Positions 6,466-15,400 of a stretch of DNA of 16,965 nt are shown in pieces. This stretch comes from Novosphingobium sp. (GTDB taxonomy: Bacteria; Pseudomonadota; Alphaproteobacteria; Sphingomonadales; Sphingomonadaceae), in contig VFKS01000515.1 of NCBI GenBank assembly GCA_009885425.1, positions 1 through 16,965 on the forward strand. Direction: 5' to 3'. The stretch's first letter is position 1. Each line of letters starts with the position of its first letter. The translations under genes and the position numbers were made by a program. Below the pieces are notes generated by a model. The model worked only from the letters and a program-made list of their open reading frames with translations, did not search any database and was not told the DNA's origin.

Positions 6466-7443
6466 CTAGAGCTTTGCCTCGTCGATCCGCAGCTTGAGCA
6501 GCAACACCCGCTGCGTCGCCGCGCCGTTCTCGTCACTGATCAGCCAGGCAACCAAACTGCCGTCCGCCTGCCGCTCGATCGCCAGGCCTTCGTAGTTGTC
6601 GACCGGCCATGGGTCTGACAAATCGGCCAGCTCGCGCGCTTGCCAGATCTTGCCGGGCACGATCTCGGCCGGATCGGCAATCAGGATCTTGATCGCAAAC
6701 CGGGCAGGCACCGGCCAGACCAGCTGGCGCACAAGGATCAGCACCCGGCCATCGGGCAGCTGCGCCATGTCGGTCGGGCGGTAGCCATCGATCCCGGCGA
6801 AAGTGAAGGCCTGCGCGGCAGCTTCGCCGGTCGGATCGCCGCTGAATAGAAGCGCGGGATGGCGCCCGCCCTGAAACCAGCCGGGGTTGCATTCGCACAG
6901 GGCCACGAACCGCCCGTCGCGCAGCCGCAGCAGCGCTTCGGGGCCCTGATTCTGCGGCCAGTCGCGCATCCCGGCAATCTCGCGAAACTGTTCGCGGTGC
7001 AGGTCTGGCCGGTGCCGGGCGATGGCATCGCGCCCTTCCAGCCCGATCCAGATCAGGCCCGAATCGGGGTCGCGGGTGGCCGCTTCGATATCGCGGTTGT
7101 CCTTCAACCGCGCGCTGTCTTCCAGAAGCGGCGCGATCCGGATCGGAGATTGCGGCTCCCCCGGTTCGGCAAACGCGAGCGAATAGCCACGGTCGCTGAA
7201 CGCCAGCAAGCGTCCCGGCTGCACCTGCAACAGCGCCGAATAGCCGCCGAAGTCCTGATGCGGACTGACCAGTTGCCAGGCCCCGATCAGATCGAATGGT
7301 CCCGCGCTGCAACAGGCAGGCAGCAGCGGCAGAGGAATCAAGGTCAGCCGCTCCTCGCGGCTCGGCGGCTCGGCCGGACTGCGCAGCCACACCGGGGACA
7401 GCAAAACGATCGCGATCGCAAGGGCAAAGAAGCGGCGCAACAC
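6466..7443 (-). CDS. Exported phytase-like / esterase-like beta-propeller protein
   Basis: The product matches the pattern of proteins annotated as esterase-like activity of phytase family (Phytase-like domain): GAWQLVSPHQDFGGYSALL, then a strand ending LLAFSDRGYSLAF, NRDIEAATRD, GLIWIGLEGRDAI, GPEALLRLRDGRFVAL, YRPTDMAQLPDGRVLIL and NYEGLAIERQADG, which look like successive blades of a beta-propeller. An N-terminal hydrophobic segment (FFALAIAIVLLSPVWL) suggests export or an inner-membrane anchor. The GTG at 7443 is chosen (325 residues) because it lies eight bases after the stop of the beta-hydroxylase gene and gives a normal signal sequence; a TTG at 7489-7491 would overlap that gene. Tight spacing makes it the last gene of the tailoring-enzyme block. 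Actual phytase or esterase activity is not established for most of these proteins. Confidence 0.75.
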   Translation of the reverse strand: MLRRFFALAIAIVLLSPVWLRSPAEPPSREERLTLIPLPLLPACCSAGPFDLIGAWQLVSPHQDFGGYSALLQVQPGRLLAFSDRGYSLAFAEPGEPQSPIRIAPLLEDSARLKDNRDIEAATRDPDSGLIWIGLEGRDAIARHRPDLHREQFREIAGMRDWPQNQGPEALLRLRDGRFVALCECNPGWFQGGRHPALLFSGDPTGEAAAQAFTFAGIDGYRPTDMAQLPDGRVLILVRQLVWPVPARFAIKILIADPAEIVPGKIWQARELADLSDPWPVDNYEGLAIERQADGSLVAWLISDENGAATQRVLLLKLRIDEAKL

Positions 7444-7450
7444 TACCCGG

Positions 7451-8617
7451 TCAAAGCGCGCCAACGGCGAGCGCGCTGGCCTCGACCGCAACCGCGATCG
7501 CAGCCCGTTCCGCCGGGGAAAGATCCGGATGCCAGACGTCGAAGATCATGATGACCCGCAGCTGGTCGGTCTCGTTAACAGCTTCGTGCTCGATCGTATC
7601 ATCAAACACCCAGGCCTGCCCCGACTGCCAATCACGCACCTGTTCGCCAACCCGGAACCAGCACTTGCCGGGAATGATCAGCGGCACATGGCAGACCAGG
7701 CGGAAGTTCGCGACCCCGCAATGGGACGGGATCGCGGTTTGGGGAGCGAGCATCGAAAACATCGCGTTGGCCCCGCATCCGGGGATCCACGGCTGCTCCA
7801 TCTGCCCAAGGAATGCCATGGTCTGGGGGCATAGCGCCGCGTTGGGCGCGATCGCTGCGCCGCGCTGCAACAAGTGAATCGCGGTCCAATCGCGGTTGTG
7901 GTTCAGCGCGCGCCACTGCGCCAAGGGCTCGCTTGAAGCATACTGGACATAGGGCACCAGCTCAGCTTCAGGGGCAGACGCCACCGCTTCGAGTTCCTGT
8001 GTGATCGTTGTCGTCAGCGCCTCGGCCTGTTCAAGCCAGGGAAACGCTGCCCGGTCATGAAACTCGCGTTCGCGCAGACCCGGATAGTGAAAATGCGAGG
8101 CTTCTGAATGGTAGATCCGGGTCCGGCGGCTGACATTGCTGGCAAGCCGTTCGATCCGGCTGCGCTCAGCCGGGGTCAAGTCGACCGCCTTGGCCTCAAG
8201 CGCGGCTGCCACCCGGTGTTCGAGCGCACGTTGATGGTCTGCCCAGGCCGCCTGCGCGCGCTCGATCGCTGGAACCAGCGAAGGCGGCACCGGGTCGGGG
8301 CGGCGCTGCGCCAGCGCATTGCCATAGGCCTCGCCTGCGCCGGGATGCTTCAACTGCTCGAGGATGCGAGCCCGCATCAGCAGATTGACGAAATCGAGCG
8401 GATCAAATTCGAGCGCCCGGTCCAGTGCGGCCAAGGCCTGGCCTGGCGCATTGCCGAGGTGGCGGACTGTCGCCAACCGTTGCCAGTACGCCGGATCCTG
8501 TGGATCGCTCGCCACGCCGGCTTCCAGAATGGCTCGCGCCTGCGCCAGATCGCGGGCCGCCAGCGCCCGGTCGGCCGCTGCCATACGGTCCTGTAGCGCA
8601 TGATCAGGAGCAGTCAT
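7451..8617 (-). CDS. TPR protein with aspartyl/asparaginyl beta-hydroxylase domain
   Basis: The 388-residue protein has two parts. Residues about 5-110 contain TPR-like helix pairs (AADRALAARDLAQARAILEAG, DPAYWQRLATVRHLGN, ALAALDRALEFDP). The C-terminal half is a 2-oxoglutarate/Fe(II) hydroxylase of the AspH type: HCGVANFRL with His299 in the HxG arrangement, WFRVGE, FDDTIEHEA with His344, and RVIMIFDVWHP with Arg354, closely parallel to the human AspH segments HTGPTNCRLR, FDDSFEHE and RLIFIVDVWHP. Human AspH hydroxylates Asp/Asn in EGF domains; the bacterial substrate is unknown. There is no signal peptide, so it should be cytoplasmic. The start at 8617 is chosen because earlier codons add an unlikely leader. 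The next gene follows eight bases after the stop. All iron and 2OG residues appear present. Confidence 0.88.
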   Translation of the reverse strand: MTAPDHALQDRMAAADRALAARDLAQARAILEAGVASDPQDPAYWQRLATVRHLGNAPGQALAALDRALEFDPLDFVNLLMRARILEQLKHPGAGEAYGNALAQRRPDPVPPSLVPAIERAQAAWADHQRALEHRVAAALEAKAVDLTPAERSRIERLASNVSRRTRIYHSEASHFHYPGLREREFHDRAAFPWLEQAEALTTTITQELEAVASAPEAELVPYVQYASSEPLAQWRALNHNRDWTAIHLLQRGAAIAPNAALCPQTMAFLGQMEQPWIPGCGANAMFSMLAPQTAIPSHCGVANFRLVCHVPLIIPGKCWFRVGEQVRDWQSGQAWVFDDTIEHEAVNETDQLRVIMIFDVWHPDLSPAERAAIAVAVEASALAVGAL

Positions 8618-8751
8618 TGCCAAGCCATGTGCTGCAGTCCGGGCAATTGCAAGTGGCCAAAAGATCAAGAATTGATTGATTGCACGTGAAGGAGTAAGCG
8701 AGGGTTCAGCTTCGCACCTGCACAATCGGGCGCAGCAAGAGGATTTCTATA

Positions 8752-9021
8752 ATGAGCAAGTCGCACTTTGTTTCCGGCGCATTGGCCCTGGTGGCCCTTT
8801 CCGCCCCGGCCTACGCTGGCAACAGCAGTGATACTCCCGCCCCGCAGACCAAGGTTGAAGGCGAGGGGCAGAATACGATTGTCTGCCGCCGGTTTGAGGC
8901 AATTGGCACCCGCCTGTCGAGCAAGAAGGTTTGCCGGACCAAGGGCGAATGGGACGCGGAAGCGGCCGTCAACCGCCAAAATCTTGAGCGTGGCCAAACC
9001 CAGCGCTCGAAAAGCGACTAA
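8752..9021 (+). CDS. Small secreted basic protein of unknown function
   Basis: I do not recognise a characterised family. The 89-residue product has a clear signal peptide (residues about 1-22, ending PAYA) and a good ribosome site (AAGAGGA) nine bases before ATG. The mature part of about 67 residues is hydrophilic and basic, with two cysteines in the pattern TIVCRRFEAIGTRLSSKKVCRTKGEW, a pattern I recall from short exported hypothetical proteins of sphingomonads. The pair Cys-x15-Cys could form a disulfide in the periplasm. The mature part has no Tyr but several Asn, Asp and Ser. It runs opposite to the surrounding tailoring-enzyme genes, ends seven bases before the sulfotransferase stop, and diverges from the hydroxylase gene across 134 bases. 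It is probably an independent gene. Confidence 0.75.
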   Translation: MSKSHFVSGALALVALSAPAYAGNSSDTPAPQTKVEGEGQNTIVCRRFEAIGTRLSSKKVCRTKGEWDAEAAVNRQNLERGQTQRSKSD

Positions 9022-9028
9022 CAGTCCA

Positions 9029-10882
9029 TCAGTAGCCCAGCCGGGAGATCCACGGCTGCAGCACCGGCATGACCGGCTCCAGATGTTCGGCGTACCGCTC
9101 CCACCGGCCAACCGCGCGCTGGTACAGCGGCTCACCGATCTGGGCATAGCTGGCGGTACGCACTGTCGCGCGCTTGGCGGCGCTGCCCTGATTGTCGAGC
9201 ACTGCTTCGCGCCATGGCAAACCGAGAAATTCGAGCAAGGGGCGCATTTCGCCCTCGAGATCAGCGATCATCCGTTCGTAGCGGACTTCATGCACCCGCA
9301 GCGGCAGCAGCTCGCGCGCACGCGCGAAGTTTTCGAACACCGCCGCATAAGTCCGCGCCGCCTCAGTCAGGTCGGTGTAGCTTTGCATGGCGAAATTGGG
9401 CGAGAAATTGGCCATGAAGCAGCTCAGCACAGCATCCGCCGGGTGGCGTTCGACCAGCACAATATCCGCATTCGGAAACAGGCGGTGAATGACCGGCATA
9501 TGGGTCATGTGCAGCGGCATCTTGTCGACCACGCGGCGGCCGTTGGCGCCGCCCTGTAGCGAGGCGGCAATCTCGAAATAGCGGGCCCTGGCCGCGGCGA
9601 CGCGGGCCGGATCGGCTTCGCTCTCCAGCCCGGGAAATTCGTGCTCGACAGTCGATAACGTCGGCTGCTCTTCAAACACCTGCACCTCGGGCAAGGCCGT
9701 CAGAAGCGTATCGAGCAGAGTGGTGCCCGAACGCGGCGAGCCGACGATGAACACCGGGTTTTGTGGAGCGCCCGAAGCGGCGGGAGCCGGCGCCAGTGGC
9801 GCAGACATTGCCGCGGTCTGGGCGGCGATGGTCTCGCGGTAGTTGAGCCCGGGCGCAGGCGGATGGGCCAGGCGCGATCCAGCGTTCATCTGAGTGAACT
9901 GGCGAAAGGCCTCATCGGTCTGGCCGAGCCGCTCGGCGACTTCGGCGCGAACCTGCGCGGTGCGGATCGGATTGATCGTATCGGGAATCCGGCGCGCTTC
10001 TTGCTCCGCTTCTTCAAACCGGTCGCGGCGGCGCAAGCTCCAGGCCTTCAGGAAAGCAAGTTCGGGCCGGGGATCGAGCGCTTCGCACTCGGCAATGTGG
10101 GCATCGAGTTCATCGAGCCGGTTGTCGTTTTCGAGCAGCAGGCCGAGTTCCAGTCGCGCTTCGCCAAAATGATCTTCGGCTGCTGCAGCAAGGCGCAGGG
10201 TTTGTTCGGCCAGATCGCGGTGCCCGGCGGCGGCCTGTGCCAAGCCCAGCTCGATCCGCACGGCGTGATGATCGGGAAAGCGCCGTGCGGCCTCCTCTGC
10301 GGTGTGCAGCCGTTTTTCTCGGTCGGTTATTGCGCTCAACGACTGGTTGAGATTGAGAAACAGTTCGGGCAGTCCCGGCGGCGGGATCCGGTTGATGGCG
10401 TTTTCAAAGGCGCTGATCGCTCCCGATGAATCGCCCAGATCGGACAGCGCATTGCCTAGGTTGTTCCAGCTTTCCCAATCCTGCGGGGCCGCCTCGATCG
10501 CGGTGCGATAGGCGGCGGCGGCTTGATCAATCGCCCCCTCCTGCTGGTGGAAGTAGCCAGCCAGCCGGGCGAGGCCGGGATGGCCGCCGTGATCCGACAC
10601 CAAGGCTTTTGCTTCGGCAGCGTCGCCGCTGGCGGTCAGCAGGGTGGCGAGGTTGAACCGCGCGGCTCTGTCCTGCGGGGTAACCGCCAACTGGCGGCGT
10701 AGCAGCGGGATCGCTTCATCCCGCCGGTCTAGCTGGAGCAAGGCCAGCGCGGTGATGCCAAGCAGCGCTGGTTCGGCCGGAGCTTGTGCCAATGCCGCGC
10801 TTGAGATCGCGTGAGCTGCGTCAAAGTCGCGGCGGCGCAAGGCTTCGGCAGCGGTTCGCAGGGTGGTTTGCAGGTCGGTCAT
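9029..10882 (-). CDS. TPR-containing sulfotransferase family protein
   Basis: This 617-residue protein joins a long TPR region (about residues 1-335, clearest at AAAYRTAIEAAPQDWESWNN and SDLGDSSGAISAFENAI) to a C-terminal PAPS-dependent sulfotransferase domain. The 5'-phosphosulfate loop is VGSPRSGTTLLDTLL (residues 380-394) and the 3'-phosphate site is in VERHPADAVLSCFMANF (about 477-493); VVDKMPLH is also typical. Enzymes of this fold move a sulfuryl group from PAPS to hydroxyls; the protein-tyrosine sulfotransferases belong to the same broad family. No signal peptide is seen, so it is expected in the cytoplasm. Its ATG overlaps the stop of the upstream 2OG-oxygenase gene (ATGA at 10879-10882), indicating translational coupling. 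The acceptor is unknown. Confidence 0.9.
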   Translation of the reverse strand: MTDLQTTLRTAAEALRRRDFDAAHAISSAALAQAPAEPALLGITALALLQLDRRDEAIPLLRRQLAVTPQDRAARFNLATLLTASGDAAEAKALVSDHGGHPGLARLAGYFHQQEGAIDQAAAAYRTAIEAAPQDWESWNNLGNALSDLGDSSGAISAFENAINRIPPPGLPELFLNLNQSLSAITDREKRLHTAEEAARRFPDHHAVRIELGLAQAAAGHRDLAEQTLRLAAAAEDHFGEARLELGLLLENDNRLDELDAHIAECEALDPRPELAFLKAWSLRRRDRFEEAEQEARRIPDTINPIRTAQVRAEVAERLGQTDEAFRQFTQMNAGSRLAHPPAPGLNYRETIAAQTAAMSAPLAPAPAASGAPQNPVFIVGSPRSGTTLLDTLLTALPEVQVFEEQPTLSTVEHEFPGLESEADPARVAAARARYFEIAASLQGGANGRRVVDKMPLHMTHMPVIHRLFPNADIVLVERHPADAVLSCFMANFSPNFAMQSYTDLTEAARTYAAVFENFARARELLPLRVHEVRYERMIADLEGEMRPLLEFLGLPWREAVLDNQGSAAKRATVRTASYAQIGEPLYQRAVGRWERYAEHLEPVMPVLQPWISRLGY

Positions 10883-12399
10883 GCTTGTGGCGGCCGGGCA
10901 ATGTCGAAGGCGACTGTCATTCGTTCACCGCTATCAAAGGGGCGCGTCCCATGCCACAGGATTGACGGAAATAGCACGAGTTTTCCGGGGACGGGCTCGA
11001 CCGTGCGAAACGCGGCTAGATCGGGCAAAACGTCGCGACATTCGCCAAAGGCGAGCCAGCCAGCCTCCTGTGCAGCGTTAGGCGCGGGTTCGGGAACGGC
11101 AACATAAAAGGCCGAGCTGATCCAGCCCTGACAATGGACATGATCGGCATGAAAGCCCTTGTCAGTGAGCCGGACCGACCATGAGCCGGCGACCTGCAAT
11201 GACTCGCGCTGAGCCAGCAGCATCGGATGCGCCGGATCGGGTGGTGGTAGCTGGTGGACATGGTTGCGGACCGCCTCGAGCAAGGCGGCGCGGAGGCGGC
11301 GGATTTCCGGTTCAGCTCTGGCGAGCAGGTTACCGTCAGTTTGCGTTCCGCCGCGCACCGATTGGTCGAGCGGCTGGGCCTTGGCCGCATGGAGGCTGCG
11401 CAGCACTTCCGCCAATTGATTAAGCGGGCCCACATCTGCGGCGATATCAAACGTCCCGATCAGCCGTTCGTCGCCTTCGAGCCATTGCCAGCGGGGATCG
11501 TCGAGCAACCGCCAGATCAGCGCGCGGTAAGGCCACAGGGCGGCTTCGTTGCGCCCAGTATAGTCCTGCTCGGACAGCAGTCGGGCTTCGTCATAGCGAC
11601 CAAGACGGAGGTAGTTGCGGATCGGCCAGGTCGCCGCTTCGCCATCAGTGGGGAAGGGCAGTTTGTCAAACAAGGCCTGAGCCGACGCTGCTTCGCCAAG
11701 CTCGGTCAGGCAGACCGCCGCGATCCGATCGAGTTCGGGGTCCGGCCCCAGCGCGGTGCGGGCTTGTTCGACGGCGAGCAGCGCGCGGGCGTAATCACGG
11801 GCCTCGATCCAGACCTGAAACAGCAGGCTCCACAGCCCGCCCGCAGCCGGGTGCTGTTTCAAGGCGGCGCGCAGGGTGGAATCGATTGGCTGGCCGGGGC
11901 GAACCTGGGCTGAGAGGCGGGCGTAGGCGAGGTGGCCTTCGCTCCAGCCGGGGCTTGCGCCGAGCAGGTTTGCGAGCTGGTCGCAAGCGGCCTCTCCCTC
12001 TCCGGCGGCAAACAGCGCGGCGCAGCGGCCCAGCACAACGCTGCCATCGCTGGGTGCGAGCAGGCGGGCGCGGTTGAACAGCGGGACGGCGGGATAGCCA
12101 GCCTCGAGCGCGGTGCGGGCCTGGCTGTGGGCGATCAACGGATCGCCGGGGATCAGACTGGCGGCGCGGGTGAAAGCGGTGTGGGCCCCGTCGCTATCCT
12201 GCAGTTCGCGGCGCGCGAGACCGAGGAACTGCCACAGCTGCGCGTTCCCAGGGGCGGCAGCAGTTGCAGCGGCGAGCAGCGGCTCGGCTGCAGCGGCGTG
12301 GCCGTGCTTCAGCGCTTCGCTAACGGCCTTGATCAGCGCTGCGGGGTTACCGGATGGGACGGTGTGCAGGGTGGTCAGGGCGGCTTGGGGCGAGATCAT
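10879..12399 (-). CDS. TPR protein with putative 2OG-Fe(II) oxygenase domain
   Basis: The 506-residue protein has TPR-like repeats over about residues 20-300 (AAAEPLLAAATAAAPGNAQL, LWQFLGLARRELQDSDGAHT and following) and a C-terminal domain like the putative 2OG-Fe(II) oxygenases of Pfam type 2OG-FeII_Oxy_5. The typical segment QSVRGGTQTDGNLLAR is present at about 346-361, followed by GFHADHVHCQGWISSAFYVAVP with likely iron ligands among His417, His420 and His422, a distal LWHGTRPF (His483), and Arg493 as the likely 2-oxoglutarate anchor. No export signal is seen. A ribosome-like TAAGG lies shortly before ATG 12399. A strong terminator separates it from the TBDR upstream, while the sulfotransferase gene overlaps its stop. 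The substrate is unknown; prolyl, Asp/Asn or other side-chain hydroxylation are all possible. Confidence 0.87.
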   Translation of the reverse strand: MISPQAALTTLHTVPSGNPAALIKAVSEALKHGHAAAAEPLLAAATAAAPGNAQLWQFLGLARRELQDSDGAHTAFTRAASLIPGDPLIAHSQARTALEAGYPAVPLFNRARLLAPSDGSVVLGRCAALFAAGEGEAACDQLANLLGASPGWSEGHLAYARLSAQVRPGQPIDSTLRAALKQHPAAGGLWSLLFQVWIEARDYARALLAVEQARTALGPDPELDRIAAVCLTELGEAASAQALFDKLPFPTDGEAATWPIRNYLRLGRYDEARLLSEQDYTGRNEAALWPYRALIWRLLDDPRWQWLEGDERLIGTFDIAADVGPLNQLAEVLRSLHAAKAQPLDQSVRGGTQTDGNLLARAEPEIRRLRAALLEAVRNHVHQLPPPDPAHPMLLAQRESLQVAGSWSVRLTDKGFHADHVHCQGWISSAFYVAVPEPAPNAAQEAGWLAFGECRDVLPDLAAFRTVEPVPGKLVLFPSILWHGTRPFDSGERMTVAFDIARPPQA

Positions 12400-12432
12400 G
12401 GTTCAGCCTTAACCGCCAGAACGGCTACGGCC

Positions 12433-12469
12433 AAAAACAAAGTGGCGGGCTCCCGAGGGAACCCGCCAC
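12433..12469 (-). terminator. Strong intrinsic terminator after the TonB-dependent receptor gene
   Basis: On the minus strand a 13-pair stem (plus-strand arms 12442-12454 and 12457-12469, one G-U pair) has a very tight loop and is followed by TTTGTTTTTGG. It lies 29 bases after the receptor stop and 33 bases before the next gene, so most receptor transcripts should end here and only read-through would reach the tailoring enzymes. Confidence 0.88.
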
Positions 12470-12498
12470 CGTGTTTGCTTCACTTGGTGATGCGCGAC

Positions 12499-15400
12499 TT
12501 AGAAGTCGAGCGTCACACCGGCGTAAACGTAACGACCGATCGAGTCGTAAACCTGCGCCCAGGTGTTGCCGTTGCACGGACCAGCAGGGCAAGCCGCGCC
12601 CGAAACGATCGGCGGGGTCTTGTCGAGCAGGTTGTTGGCACCGAGGCGGAACTTGAAGTTATCGCCCACATCAGCCGTCAGCGTGAGATCGAAGTAGCTG
12701 ACTGCCGGGATCTTCAGATTGGCCGGCTGGCTCGTACCCGAGAGGTTCGGGTTCGAGCTGGTGCGATCCTGAGCGACACCGTCGAAATAGCGCCAGCGAA
12801 CCGACACACCGATACCCATCTTGGTATCGAGGCCGACGCGCATCTGGTGGCGCCACTTCGGGTTCGGCGTACCGCACAGACCACCGTGGTAGCCCACGCA
12901 GTCAACCGGGACGGTGATGCCGTCGAAGGTCACCAGTTCGTCCAGCCAAGTGCCGACAAAGCTGACGTTCATCCGGCCAAGACCGCCAACCTGACGGCTG
13001 TAAGCAGCCGAGACGTCGATGCCCTTGGTCTGCGCATAACCGATGTTCTGCGGCAGATTGATCACGTAACCGCCGCTTGAACGCCAGAGCGAACCGGTCG
13101 AGTCACGCTTGATCAGGCTGCAGAAGAACGGATCGGCGGTGTTCGTGCACTGGGTGACGATAGTGTCAGCCCCGATGCCCTGGATCGCGTTCTCGATCTT
13201 GATGTTGAACCAGTCGACGCTCATCGAGAAGCCGGGCAGGAAGCCAGGCTGCAGGACTACACCAGCGGTGTAGGTGTCAGCGATTTCGGGGTTCAGGTTG
13301 GGGTTGCCGCCGCCCAGACCGTTGTACTGGTTGGCCGGGTTGGAAACAACGACCTGACCAACGACCAGACCCTGCGCCAGACAGCCTGCTTCGGATGCCG
13401 CAATCGGGTGATCGGTGCACGGATCGTCCGAACCGTCGAGGCCGACGATCTGCGGGGCAAACAAGTCCTGCAGGGTCGGTGCGCGAACGGCGCGGTTGTA
13501 TCCACCGCGGAAGCGGATGTCGCGGATCGGGGCGAATTCGCCTTCGATCTTGTAGGTGTCAGTCTTGAACGAGCTGCCACCGTTGACGCTGTACGACGAG
13601 TGACGATAACCGCCGGTAAAGGTCAAGTCGTAGACGAGGCCTTCCTGGATCAGCGGTGCGCGCAATTCGGCGAACACTTCCTTGACGTCAAACTGACCCG
13701 CTACTGACGGGGTCGGTGCACCCTGACCAGCAAGGTCGCCGGTCTGGAACGAAACGTCGGTCACGAAGTCCAGCGTTTCCTTGCGGTATTCGGCACCGAT
13801 TGCGATGGCGAAGCCATCCTTGGCCATCGGGCTCTTGATGCCATAGGCGCCAAGATCACCGGTCAGCGCGCCGCTGACGATCTGTTCGGTGTTGATCCCC
13901 TTGGCGATGCCGGGAACCTGGACATAGGCCAAAGCTGCTGGCGTGACCGTACCGGTACCCCAGATATCCCAGGGAACGCAGGCCGGATCGGTGCCATCCA
14001 GAACCGAGCGGCAAACCGGGTTGATCCCGGCTACGTTCGGATTATCGACAACGTCGAGCGCGCGGGTGATCCGCGTGACCGAGAAGTCGTTCTTGTAGAC
14101 CTGGCTGTAGTTGGTGCGGCCATACTGATAGAACGCATCATACGACCAAGCGCTCGACAGGTCACCCTTCATGCCCAACACGCCGCGATACGAAGTGTGC
14201 TGAAGGTCGCTGACGCGGCCCCCGCCTTCGACGTTACGGCGCAGGATCTGAGCGAAGCCCTTGTTGTAGTTGTTGCCCAGTGCGTCGGTGAAGACTATCG
14301 GCGTTCCGCCCGAGTTGCCAACCGTGGCGAACGGGTCTGACGGATCCGAAAGCAGGTTGCTGGGAGCGCAGAGGATTGCCGACTGCGAAGCACCCAACAG
14401 CGGGTTGTCGCAGTTGATCGACAGCGTGTTGCCAAAGTCACCCGAAGGGGCGATCTGAGCCAGGGTGCGATCGTCCATGAACATGAATTCCATGTACGGC
14501 TTCAGCGAATCGCTGATTTCGTACTCGGCAAACACGCCCGCAGTGTAGCGTTCGTCCGGACGCTGGAAGTAGTTCAGCGGGCCGAAGTTATAACGCGTAA
14601 AGCCCGGGGTAAGCGTGCGGCCGGCGCCAATCTGGTAGGTCGACGAGGAGCCGTCAAACACTGTGCCGTTGGCCGAGGTGAGCGAACCGCCGCAAGTGAA
14701 CAGCGCGCCGTTGGCAGCGACCTGAGCGGTGGAGCGCGGAGTCAGCGCGCAAGCCGAATAGTCACGGTCGCGCTGCAGCACGGCGTTGACCTTACGGTAA
14801 CCGGCATAGGCGCTGATGTGGCCGCGGCCATCGTCGAAGCTGGTGCCGAATGCGACAGTGGCGTCAACCGTGCCGCCGTCAGTCACCATGCCGCGCGGGA
14901 TCGCAAAGTTGCGTGCCGTGAGCGCGTTGGTGACCTGCGAACCGATGTCATTGTTGTGGTTGTAGAAGCTGTACTGGCCGTCAACGCGGAAACCTTCGAA
15001 CTTGGTATCCATCACGAAGTTGATCACGCCCGAAACGGCGTCAGCACCGTAAACCGACGAAGCACCACCGGTCAGCACGTCGACGCGCTTGACCATGGCG
15101 CCCGGGATCACGTTGATGTCAGCAGCCGAAGTGCTGGGATCGCCAGGGGTAAGGCGGCGGCCGTTGACCAGCACCAGGTTACGTTCCGAGCCGAGGCCCC
15201 GCAGGTTGAGCGTGGCGGTACCCGACGAGCCGTTCGAATAGTTCGAACCCTGGCCGGCGAAGACCTGCGGGAGCGAATTCACCAGATCTTCCACGCGGGT
15301 GGTGCCGGTGTTCTTGATTTCTTCAGCCGAAACCACGGTAACCGGGCTGGCCGAATCGAGGTTTGGCGAGGCAAGACGCGAACCGGTGACGACGATGGTG

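Noticed and set aside
11932..13080. Long plus-strand open frame (382 codons) across the ends of the 2OG-oxygenase and receptor genes
   Set aside because: It lies antisense to two well-supported genes and across their terminator, has no recognisable domain, and is the kind of shadow frame expected in GC-rich coding DNA.
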